In this document: positions 5,487-12,565 of the stretch, one piece after another | Position numbering within the stretch: position 1 is the stretch's first letter | Layout: the number at the start of each line of letters is the position of its first letter | Source: an uncultured Rhodospirillaceae bacterium | GTDB lineage: Bacteria; Pseudomonadota; Alphaproteobacteria; MPNO01 | DNA: 12,565 bases | Assembly: GCA_937916005.1 (NCBI GenBank) | Contig: CALGIA010000452.1 | Span: 1 to 12,565 of the forward strand | Reading direction: 5' to 3' | Notes under the pieces: generated by a model | What the model was told of the DNA's origin: nothing | What the model saw: only the letters and a program-made list of their open reading frames with translations | The model's database searches: none | Translations under genes and position numbers: made by a program

Positions 5487-6734
5487 ATGACCGAATTTCA
5501 ATCCGAGTTCCTGAAAACCGTCGCCGCGCGCGGCTATATCCATCAATGCACGGATGAGTCCGGGCTCGACGCCGTGCTGGCGGAAGGCCAGCCGAAGACC
5601 TGCTATATCGGCTTTGACTGCACCGCCGACAGCCTGCATGTGGGCAGCCTGATTCAGATCATGCTGCTGCGCCGCTGGCAACAATCCGGCCACAAGCCGA
5701 TTGTCCTGATGGGCGGGGGCACCACCCGGGTCGGCGATCCATCGGGCAAGGACGAATCGCGCCAGTTGCTGGATGATGACCGGATCACCCACAACATGGA
5801 CAGCATCAAGGGAATTTTCAGCCAATTCCTGAACTTCGGCGACGGCCCCACCGATGCGGTGATGGTCGATAACGCCGATTGGCTCGATACGCTGCAATAT
5901 ATCCCGTTCCTGCGTGATTATGGCCGGCATTTTTCGGTCAACCGCATGTTGGGCTTTGAATCGGTGAAACTTCGCCTTGACCGCGACCAGCCGCTGAGCT
6001 TCCTGGAATTCAATTACATGATCTTCCAGGCCTATGATTTCCTGGAACTGCACCGGCGCAATGACTGCATCGTCCAGATCGGCGGGTCCGATCAATGGGG
6101 CAATATCATCAACGGGATAGAGCTTGCGCGCCGGGTCGATTCAGCCGGGCTATACGGGCTGACCTCGCCGTTGATCACCACGGCGTCGGGCGAGAAAATG
6201 GGCAAGACCGCTGGCGGCGCCGTGTGGCTCAACGCGGAACGGCTCGGCCCATACGACTATTTCCAGTTCTGGCGCAATACGGAAGATAACGATGTCGGCC
6301 GCTTCCTGAAGCTGTTTACTGAATTGCCGCTGGACGACATCGCAAAGCTGGAACAGGGCGATATCAACGACGCCAAGAAGATACTCGCCGTGGAGGCGAC
6401 CCGCCTATGCCACGGCGGTGCAGCAGCGGACGCGGCGGCGGAAACCGCCCGGCTGACGTTCGAAGAAGGCAAATCAGCTGCGGGCCTGCCCCGGATCGAA
6501 TGTCCACGCGCCAACCTGAAAATCGGCATCCCCGCCTTTGAACTGATGTTGCTCGCCGGACTGGCCGCCAGCAAGGGCGAGGCGAGGCGTCTGATCCGCG
6601 GCGGTGGCGCGCGGATCAATGATGTGGCGTTTTCCGAGGAAACCCAGAACGTCACATTGTCGGATATCTCCACCGACGGCGTGATCAAGTTGTCGGCTGG
6701 AAAAAAGAAACACGTTCTGGTTAAGCCGGTTTAA
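5487..6734 (+). CDS. tyrS: Tyrosyl-tRNA synthetase
   Basis: This class Ic aminoacyl-tRNA synthetase of 415 residues charges tRNA-Tyr in the cytoplasm; its size is close to the E. coli enzyme. The Rossmann catalytic core carries the HIGH-type signature HVGS (51-54) after FDCTADSL, the segment [17 protein letters not shown], tyrosine-site residues around [10 protein letters not shown] and [10 protein letters not shown], and the KMSKS-type loop KMGKT (237-241), the variant usual in alphaproteobacteria. A C-terminal S4 RNA-binding domain (about 350-410) includes [19 protein letters not shown]. The ATG at 5487 gives the normal N terminus and no in-frame alternative is better, yet it has no ribosome site, so a leaderless mRNA is likely. 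The gene stands alone on the plus strand. Its TAA directly abuts the stop of the convergent AsmA-like gene. Confidence 0.98.
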   Translation: MTEFQSEFLKTVAARGYIHQCTDESGLDAVLAEGQPKTCYIGFDCTADSLHVGSLIQIMLLRRWQQSGHKPIVLMGGGTTRVGDPSGKDESRQLLDDDRITHNMDSIKGIFSQFLNFGDGPTDAVMVDNADWLDTLQYIPFLRDYGRHFSVNRMLGFESVKLRLDRDQPLSFLEFNYMIFQAYDFLELHRRNDCIVQIGGSDQWGNIINGIELARRVDSAGLYGLTSPLITTASGEKMGKTAGGAVWLNAERLGPYDYFQFWRNTEDNDVGRFLKLFTELPLDDIAKLEQGDINDAKKILAVEATRLCHGGAAADAAAETARLTFEEGKSAAGLPRIECPRANLKIGIPAFELMLLAGLAASKGEARRLIRGGGARINDVAFSEETQNVTLSDISTDGVIKLSAGKKKHVLVKPV

Positions 6735-9700
6735 TTACTGGCTTGTCGACGGATCAAGGTCGGCTCCGGGCGGCGGGCCCTTCGTGCCTGCCTTGCCCAT
6801 GCCCTTGATCAAGTCTCTGAGAAAGCCCGGCGCCAGGGCCGACAACGGGTTCACCTCGATCACGGTTTCTTCGAACGTGCCTTTCATGGTGTAGGTCGCG
6901 GCGAAGATTCCGCCTCCCTTTGATCCGGTGAATACAGCCCCGAGCACCGGAATATTCCCCAGCATGGAGTTGATCGTATAGGCCGGGACCACCGTGCCGT
7001 CCAAATCCATTTTCTTTTTGCCCAGATCTATGGATCCAACACCGGTAATACCGAGTTCCGACCCCACGGCGCGCGCATCCTTAATATCCAGCCGCTGCGA
7101 CGCAAATGTAAACGGCATGTCCAGCCGATTGAAGACAACCCCCTTGCCCGCCATCACGTTGGAAATGCCGGTCAGCGACGCCAAGGTTAATAGCCGGGCC
7201 ATGAAAGGCGCCTTGGTGACAACAAAGTCGGAAATCATCAGCTTGCCACGCCAAGGTTCAGCCTTTTTTGACGCCTTTCGCGCCGCGGACAGGGTCATAA
7301 CCCCGCCGCGTAAATTGGACAGCAGTCCAAGCTTCTTCAGAATGTTTCCGGCGTCGGCGGCGCGAACCTCCAAATGCCCAGACTTTCCATCGTCGCCATA
7401 GTTTACCGAAATGCGTTTTCCTTTAACGACATTACCGTTCATTGAAATTCGGCGCCAAGAGCTTCCGTCATGGTGAATATCGGCTTCCACATTGGCGACC
7501 GCTGCGTCTTCCCCGATCCACAGCTTGTTGACCTTGCCATGGGCCCGCAGCTTTACAGCGGTCCCGTCTTCTTTCAGATACGGCGTTAAATCCAGTTCCG
7601 TCCCGGTAAGCTCAACCTCGAATCGACCGTCCACCGTGCGTGTAACCGTTCCACCGACATTTGTTCTATCGCCCAGCGCCAGGTTGCTCAGATTCAAGGT
7701 TTCCGGGGTCGAGCCGTCTTTGGCGAATTTTACGCTGCCGCTGCTGAGCAAGCCGTCCGCCGCGAAGCGATAGCCCCTGATTTCCCGCATTTTTTTCTGT
7801 CGAAAAATGATTTCCAGCTCGGCAATCCCCAGCTTGCCTGATCGTTTTGACCATTTCAGAAATGGGATCGAAATCGTCGCGTCATCCAGTTTCAGCTTCG
7901 CATACAGGGTTGGCGCCTTGCCGGCCCGTTCCACGTATGACAGGTCGGCGAAGACGGGACCTTCCAGGGATTTCCCGGGGTCAACGCCAAAGCGCTCGCG
8001 CGCCGCATCATCCAGCGTCGTCTTCATATCGTAGCGGCGGGTAAAGGGAGCATCGTCGGTAAAGTTTTCGTACCACGCAATCTCGCCTGGAATTCCATCG
8101 ATTTTCGCCTGACCAATCAGACTCATCGCTTCGCGGTCGAGGCGAAGCGCAATCTTGCCCTGTGTCAGATCGCGCCCGAACGCCACCTTCGGGACAGAAA
8201 CATCCACCAGATTGGCCGCGGCCCTGATATCGATTTGCTTCAGGCTCAAATCCTTAAGCAGCGGGAACCGCGCGGAAACGCGTATGGCGGTTTCACCTTT
8301 TATGGCGGCAGGGTCGATACCAAGCTTGGTCAGATATCCCAGCTTGGGATGGTTCAGTAATGTCAACGCCTTGCTCAACCCGCCCCGCAGGACCAGATCG
8401 GTCTTCAGATTGGAATCTTTCTCGTCCAGTTCCGTCAACGCCACCGACCCCTCGGAAATCGTGATGCCACGAAGGGTTCCGCCATCAACCTGGATATCTA
8501 TTCGATCCCTGCCGAATGTGACCGACAAATCCGCATCGCGCACCGGCGGCATGGGGCGAAAGAAATGAACCGTGGTTTTCCTGATCTGCGCGGTTGCGCC
8601 GAACTTGCTGAATTTGATCTCGCCCCCGGCGGTCTCGAAACGTCCCGACAGGTCTATTTTTCCGTTTGTGAGATTCCCGTCCCGCACGTTTTCGATGATC
8701 CATTTGCGGCCGCCACTGGCCATGTCGGGCGCCCAGTAGCGGGCAAATTCATTGACCGGGAACCCGTCGACAGCCGCATGGGCACGGAAGTCGGCATGGT
8801 CGGCATTGCGGGTCAGCGAACCGCTGAGGTCGATTGTCGGACCGCCGAGATCCACCGCCAATCGCTCGACGACCAATCGGTTCTGTTCAACATCCGCACG
8901 CCCGACAGCAATGATCGATTTGACTTTGATATTTTTCAGATACGGGTGGGGCAGCGTCACCACGCCTTCGCCGCTGGAAATATTATAGGCCGCGTCCTTA
9001 AGTTTACCGTCCGTGGAAACACGGAATTTGACCGACCCCCGGAGTGTCACGCCAATGGCCTTTAACGGCGCCAGCGCTTTATCTTCGGAACTGAGCACAT
9101 CGGGGCGCAGTTTCTCAAAATCGGTCGAGACAACAATCTCGCGGTCATCCGGCCGATAATCGACGGTTCCTTGGAGTGTCGGGTTCTGGCCTCTGAAATC
9201 CGTGTCCACGTTGTAATCGATATGAACCCCACCGGGGACGCGAAAAATTGTGATATCCGCATAGCGCGCACCCCAAAATGCGCCGATGGTGGGATCGTCG
9301 ACGGTGACCTTTGCGCCGATAACGCTGATTTTCTTCAGTTGGCTCAAGTGGCTGTCTGGGTCCGGCCGCGTCGCCATGGCGTCAACCAGCAGGGGCAAAA
9401 ACTGATCCGATCGCCCCTCGGCGCTTCCAAATAAAGTTCCGACGCCAAATCCACGGGTTTCATCGCGGACAAGATTGAGCTGCGGCCGGATAAGTTCGAG
9501 GCTTGTCGGGGCGATAACGCCGACAAGCATTGAGGTCACGCTAAAGCTGACGGCTATTTCGGGCGCCGAGGCGAGGACGGCGCCATCGCGCGACCTGACA
9601 GACGTATTTACCGCCACGATGTCGAGCGCGCGTTGCCACCCGGCCCATTTCAGGATCATATCCTCGATTTCGATCTCCACGGGCCCTTTGATCGCGGCCA

Positions 9701-9845
9701 ATTCCGTGGCCACATAGGGTTTCAGGAAACCAAGGGACACCGGGCCTTGAGACAGGCGCCACGCGCCGCCAACCAGGACAAGCACCAGGCTGGCAAGAAG
9801 AACCGCCAGGATTTCCAGCAATACATGTGAAGCTCGAAGAAGCAT
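6735..9845 (-). CDS. AsmA-like protein with DUF3971 (YhdP family)
   Basis: This large protein has 1036 residues. One N-terminal transmembrane helix (about 8-29) follows a short basic start (MLLRASH); the rest is predicted periplasmic and consists of long runs of beta-strand-like repeats, as in the AsmA/TamB/YhdP group of inner-membrane-anchored proteins that bridge to the outer membrane and are implicated in phospholipid transport. The C-terminal region with YTINSMLGNIPVLGAVFTG and later VNPLSALAPGFLRDL is the characteristic AsmA_2 end, and the last 20 residues are a Gly/Pro-rich tail. It is somewhat shorter than E. coli YhdP. The ATG at 9845 is fixed by an in-frame TAA 9 nt upstream; the ribosome site is poor (AGGA about 14 nt away). 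It is divergent from glnE and converges with tyrS with no gap. Family assignment is firm. The role in lipid transport is inferred from relatives. Confidence 0.88.
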   Translation of the reverse strand: MLLRASHVLLEILAVLLASLVLVLVGGAWRLSQGPVSLGFLKPYVATELAAIKGPVEIEIEDMILKWAGWQRALDIVAVNTSVRSRDGAVLASAPEIAVSFSVTSMLVGVIAPTSLELIRPQLNLVRDETRGFGVGTLFGSAEGRSDQFLPLLVDAMATRPDPDSHLSQLKKISVIGAKVTVDDPTIGAFWGARYADITIFRVPGGVHIDYNVDTDFRGQNPTLQGTVDYRPDDREIVVSTDFEKLRPDVLSSEDKALAPLKAIGVTLRGSVKFRVSTDGKLKDAAYNISSGEGVVTLPHPYLKNIKVKSIIAVGRADVEQNRLVVERLAVDLGGPTIDLSGSLTRNADHADFRAHAAVDGFPVNEFARYWAPDMASGGRKWIIENVRDGNLTNGKIDLSGRFETAGGEIKFSKFGATAQIRKTTVHFFRPMPPVRDADLSVTFGRDRIDIQVDGGTLRGITISEGSVALTELDEKDSNLKTDLVLRGGLSKALTLLNHPKLGYLTKLGIDPAAIKGETAIRVSARFPLLKDLSLKQIDIRAAANLVDVSVPKVAFGRDLTQGKIALRLDREAMSLIGQAKIDGIPGEIAWYENFTDDAPFTRRYDMKTTLDDAARERFGVDPGKSLEGPVFADLSYVERAGKAPTLYAKLKLDDATISIPFLKWSKRSGKLGIAELEIIFRQKKMREIRGYRFAADGLLSSGSVKFAKDGSTPETLNLSNLALGDRTNVGGTVTRTVDGRFEVELTGTELDLTPYLKEDGTAVKLRAHGKVNKLWIGEDAAVANVEADIHHDGSSWRRISMNGNVVKGKRISVNYGDDGKSGHLEVRAADAGNILKKLGLLSNLRGGVMTLSAARKASKKAEPWRGKLMISDFVVTKAPFMARLLTLASLTGISNVMAGKGVVFNRLDMPFTFASQRLDIKDARAVGSELGITGVGSIDLGKKKMDLDGTVVPAYTINSMLGNIPVLGAVFTGSKGGGIFAATYTMKGTFEETVIEVNPLSALAPGFLRDLIKGMGKAGTKGPPPGADLDPSTSQ

Positions 9846-9945
9846 CCGTCTTTAGCGTCCTGCCTCGCTTGACCGGTTCCCGCACTTGGCGCAGTCTGGG
9901 CGCACCCACCGCCTACTGCGCGATTGTGGAGTGCGCCATTTGACC
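9846..9945. promoter_or_regulatory. Divergent spacer between the AsmA-like gene and glnE
   Basis: These 100 bp must contain the start signals of both genes. TTGACC at 9869-9874 (plus strand) is a fair -35, but I see no convincing -10 at the right distance in either direction. ACCGGT is palindromic at 9872-9877. The glnE frame is open across most of this spacer (from 9856), so the glnE start could lie further upstream than annotated. No NtrC-type or sigma-54 (GG-N10-GC) element stands out. Confidence 0.3.
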
Positions 9946-12565
9946 ATGATTCCAGAATACCTGATACCGGATCCGGGAAAATTACCACGACCGGGCGACC
10001 CGGAAGCTGCGGACGTATTCATGCGCCGCTGGTTCGAGACGGCGGCCCGATCCGACGACCCAGAAATCGTGAAATTTGCCCAGGAAGTCGCCGACGATGA
10101 CCGGGGTGCGCTGCTGCTGAACGCCATCTTCGGAAACAGCCCGTTTTTAGGCCAGTGCATTCTGGCGGATTTATCATTTACACGTCGGTTGTTCCTGTCA
10201 GACCCCGGTCCTGTATTCGACGAAATTCTGGCCGGCATCGCCGGGAATGGCGACGCGTCCGGCGCGACCGAAGAACGGATGCGATCATTGCGGATCGCCA
10301 GGCGGCGCGTGGCGCTGACCGTCGGACTGGCTGATATTTGCGGCGTCTGGGGCCTGGATAAAGTCACTTCTGCATTGTCCCACTTCGCTGAATGCGCCCT
10401 GCGCGCAACCTGTGCGCATCTTCTCGCCCAAGCGTCCCGGACAGGTGAACTGGCATTACCTTATCCAGACGACCCCCAGCGGGAGTCGGGATTGATCATC
10501 CTCGGCATGGGTAAGCTCGGCGCCCGCGAACTCAATTATTCGAGCGATATCGATCTTATCATCCTCTATGAGCATGACCGGATCGAATATACAGGCAAAG
10601 CCAGCATACAACAGTTTTTCGTGCGATTCGCCCGTGGCCTTGTGCGAATTATGGACGAGCGAACCCAGGACGGGTACGTCTTCCGAACGGATCTCAGGCT
10701 GCGGCCCGATCCGGGCTCAACGCCGCCGGCCATATCAACCATCGCCGCCGAAAATTACTATGAAAGCACGGGGCAAAATTGGGAGCGGGCGGCGATGATC
10801 AAGGCCCGTCCGGTCGCCGGCGACATCGCCGCCGGTGAGCGCTTTCTGGACCATTTAAGGCCTTTCATCTGGCGTAAAAACCTGGATTTCGCGGCGATTC
10901 AGGATATCCATTCCATCAAACGCCAGATCAACGCCCATCGCGGCGGCGCGGAAATTGCCCTCGCCGGGCATAATATCAAGCTGGGCCGCGGCGGAATTCG
11001 GGAAATAGAATTCTTCGCCCAGACCCAGCAACTCATCTGGGGTGGGCGCGAACCCGGCCTGCGCCCACGCGCCACATTCGAAGCCCTGGACGGCCTTGTC
11101 GAAATGGGGCGCATGGATGAGACGGTAAGCGCCGACCTGAAACGCGCCTACGAATTTCTGCGCCGGTTGGAGCACCGGTTGCAGATGATCGATGACAAAC
11201 AGACCCACAGCCTGCCAGAAACGGAAGCGGGACTGGCCGCCATCGCGGCGTTCATGGCCTATGACGACCGGGAAGAATTTCTGGCCGATCTGTTGACGGA
11301 AATGCGGACCGTCGAATCCCACTACGCGGAATTATTCGAGGAAAGCGCCGATCTGGGCGAATCGGGGAATCTCGTCTTCACCGGGGCCGATGATGACCCA
11401 GATACACTTGTAACGCTCCGGGAATTCGGGTTTCGCGACCCGACCATGGTCTCCGCGCGGATCCGCGCCTGGCATCATGGCAGATACGCCGCCATGCGGA
11501 GCGCCCGGTCCCGGGAGTTGCTGACTGAATTGACGCCTCGGATTTTCGACGCCATGTCCCGGACCATTGACCCGGATGCGGCCCTGCTTCGTTTCGACGG
11601 ATTCCTGGCAGCGCTTCCGGCGGGCGTTCAGCTGTTTTCGCTATTTCACAGCAACCCGGGGCTGCTGGATCTGGTGGCGGAGATCATGGGCAGCGCGCCG
11701 AGACTGGCGGAATGGCTCAGCCGTCACCCGATCCTGCTCGACGGCGTGTTGACCCAGGGTTTTTTCGAACCCCTGCCCGATGCCCAGGCGCTGGCCCTAG
11801 ACCTCGACGAGTCCCTGACCCAAGGGCGGGATTTACAGGACACGCTCGATATCACGCGGCGCTGGGCCAATGACCGGATTTTCCAGCTTGGCGTTCAGAT
11901 GTTGCGCGGTGGAATCGATCCGGAATCCGCCGGCCGGCCCTTGTCGGATGTGGCCGACACCACGCTCCGCGCGCTTCTGCCCGCAGTCGAGACGGAATTT
12001 TGTCTCCGGCACGGCAAGGTGCCCGATAGCCAGATGGCGGTGGTCGCATTCGGCAAGCTGGGCGGGTGCGAACTCACGGTCGGGTCGGACCTGGATCTGC
12101 TTTTTCTCTATCACCTGGCGCCCGGGACGGAAGTCTCCGACGGTGACAAGCCGCTGGCGCCGACCATGTATTTTTCCCGCCTCTGCCAGCGTTTCATCAG
12201 CGCGGTATCGGCCCCGACCGGCGAAGGCCGGTTGTTCGAGGTGGATATGAGGCTGCGGCCGTCTGGAAACGCGGGGCCGATCGCGACCTCGCTGGAAGCC
12301 TTCGCCCACTATCAGCGCGAAGATGCTTGGACCTGGGAACACATGACGCTGACCCGGGCGCGGGTGGTGATTGCGCCGGACGGCATGGCTGACGAAATCG
12401 AAGCAACAATTCACGATGTCCTGACCGCGCCGCGCGATCCTGACGGATTGTTGCGGGATGTCGCGGATATGCGCGCGCGTATCGCCCGGGAGCATGAACC
12501 GGGAGATGTCTGGAACGTGAAATATTTTCGTGGCGGATTGATCGATATCGAATTCCTCGCCCAGT
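9946..12565 (+). CDS. glnE: Bifunctional glutamine synthetase adenylyltransferase/adenylyl-removing enzyme (C-terminal end missing)
   Basis: GlnE attaches AMP to, and removes it from, glutamine synthetase in response to PII proteins and glutamine, thereby tuning nitrogen assimilation. 873 codons are visible without a stop; full-length relatives have about 950-1000, so roughly 100 residues lie beyond the window. The protein has the expected duplicated nucleotidyltransferase layout. The N-terminal deadenylylase site is GMGKLGARELNYSSDIDL (187-204) with metal ligands D201 and D203, then FRTDLRLRPDPGSTPP and GRGGIREIEFFAQ. The C-terminal adenylylase site is FGKLGGCELTVGSDLDL (702-718) with D715 and D717, then DMRLRPSGNAGP and the repeat RGGLIDIEFLAQ at the edge. 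Start choice: the ATG at 9946 has GGAG 14 nt away, whereas an in-frame TTG at 9940 has the same GGAG at an ideal 8 nt; GTG at 9931 is also in frame. No frameshift is visible. Confidence 0.97.
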   Translation, partial: MIPEYLIPDPGKLPRPGDPEAADVFMRRWFETAARSDDPEIVKFAQEVADDDRGALLLNAIFGNSPFLGQCILADLSFTRRLFLSDPGPVFDEILAGIAGNGDASGATEERMRSLRIARRRVALTVGLADICGVWGLDKVTSALSHFAECALRATCAHLLAQASRTGELALPYPDDPQRESGLIILGMGKLGARELNYSSDIDLIILYEHDRIEYTGKASIQQFFVRFARGLVRIMDERTQDGYVFRTDLRLRPDPGSTPPAISTIAAENYYESTGQNWERAAMIKARPVAGDIAAGERFLDHLRPFIWRKNLDFAAIQDIHSIKRQINAHRGGAEIALAGHNIKLGRGGIREIEFFAQTQQLIWGGREPGLRPRATFEALDGLVEMGRMDETVSADLKRAYEFLRRLEHRLQMIDDKQTHSLPETEAGLAAIAAFMAYDDREEFLADLLTEMRTVESHYAELFEESADLGESGNLVFTGADDDPDTLVTLREFGFRDPTMVSARIRAWHHGRYAAMRSARSRELLTELTPRIFDAMSRTIDPDAALLRFDGFLAALPAGVQLFSLFHSNPGLLDLVAEIMGSAPRLAEWLSRHPILLDGVLTQGFFEPLPDAQALALDLDESLTQGRDLQDTLDITRRWANDRIFQLGVQMLRGGIDPESAGRPLSDVADTTLRALLPAVETEFCLRHGKVPDSQMAVVAFGKLGGCELTVGSDLDLLFLYHLAPGTEVSDGDKPLAPTMYFSRLCQRFISAVSAPTGEGRLFEVDMRLRPSGNAGPIATSLEAFAHYQREDAWTWEHMTLTRARVVIAPDGMADEIEATIHDVLTAPRDPDGLLRDVADMRARIAREHEPGDVWNVKYFRGGLIDIEFLAQ

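Noticed and set aside
5445..6095. Open frame of 216 codons on the minus strand inside tyrS
   Set aside because: It is fully antisense to the strongly conserved tyrS gene, has a low-information composition typical of GC-rich shadow frames, and shows no recognisable motif or ribosome site.
11833..12495. Open frame of 220 codons on the minus strand opposite glnE
   Set aside because: GlnE catalytic motifs run through this region on the plus strand, and the antisense frame resembles no family I know.
1..12565. CRISPR arrays, insertion sequences, prophage genes, tRNA or rRNA genes, toxin-antitoxin pairs
   Set aside because: I looked for direct repeats with spacers, terminal inverted repeats, transposase or integrase motifs, and tRNA-like cloverleaf ends, and found none. 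Composition looks uniform across the window.

Overview
The window is GC-rich, densely packed bacterial chromosome with the look of an alphaproteobacterium, probably of the Rhodospirillales type. Three things suggest this: the protein families, a KMGKT-type tyrosyl-tRNA synthetase, and a GCTA-N-A-W-C-like -10 element in front of tyrS. I see no mobile elements, CRISPR array, tRNA or rRNA genes. All nine protein genes look intact, except that mnmA (left edge) and glnE (right edge) are cut by the window.

Layout. (1) Positions 1-2543, minus strand, in transcription order: a class V cysteine desulfurase, an adrenodoxin-type [2Fe-2S] ferredoxin, a TenA-type pyrimidine salvage enzyme, and mnmA, the tRNA 2-thiouridine synthase. 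Spacing is 5, 3 and about 24 nt, so this is very probably one operon. It reads as a sulfur-mobilisation and tRNA-thiolation unit with a thiamin-salvage gene inserted. (2) A 219-bp divergent intergenic region (2544-2762) holds inverted repeats, a T8 tract after an imperfect hairpin, and candidate promoters in both directions. It is the most structured non-coding DNA here. (3) Positions 2763-3422, plus strand: a small serine alpha/beta hydrolase. (4) Positions 3426-5388, minus strand: a polysaccharide deacetylase/allantoinase-like protein followed 16 nt later by anmK (anhydro-MurNAc kinase, peptidoglycan recycling). (5) Positions 5487-6734, plus strand: tyrS, apparently transcribed without a leader. 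(6) Positions 6735-9845, minus strand: a 1036-residue AsmA/DUF3971 (YhdP-like) envelope protein. (7) Positions 9946-12565, plus strand: glnE, the regulator of glutamine synthetase, running off the right edge.

The two convergent gene pairs are extremely tight: a 3-nt gap between the hydrolase and anmK, and a 0-nt gap between tyrS and the AsmA-like gene. Neither gap can hold an intrinsic terminator. Most of the window is housekeeping. The points that deserve a second look are the structured leader between the desulfurase and the hydrolase, the desulfurase-ferredoxin-TenA-MnmA grouping, the C9 tract in the desulfurase gene, the odd catalytic residues of the deacetylase, and the probable leaderless start of tyrS. 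I found nothing I would call a clearly new system.
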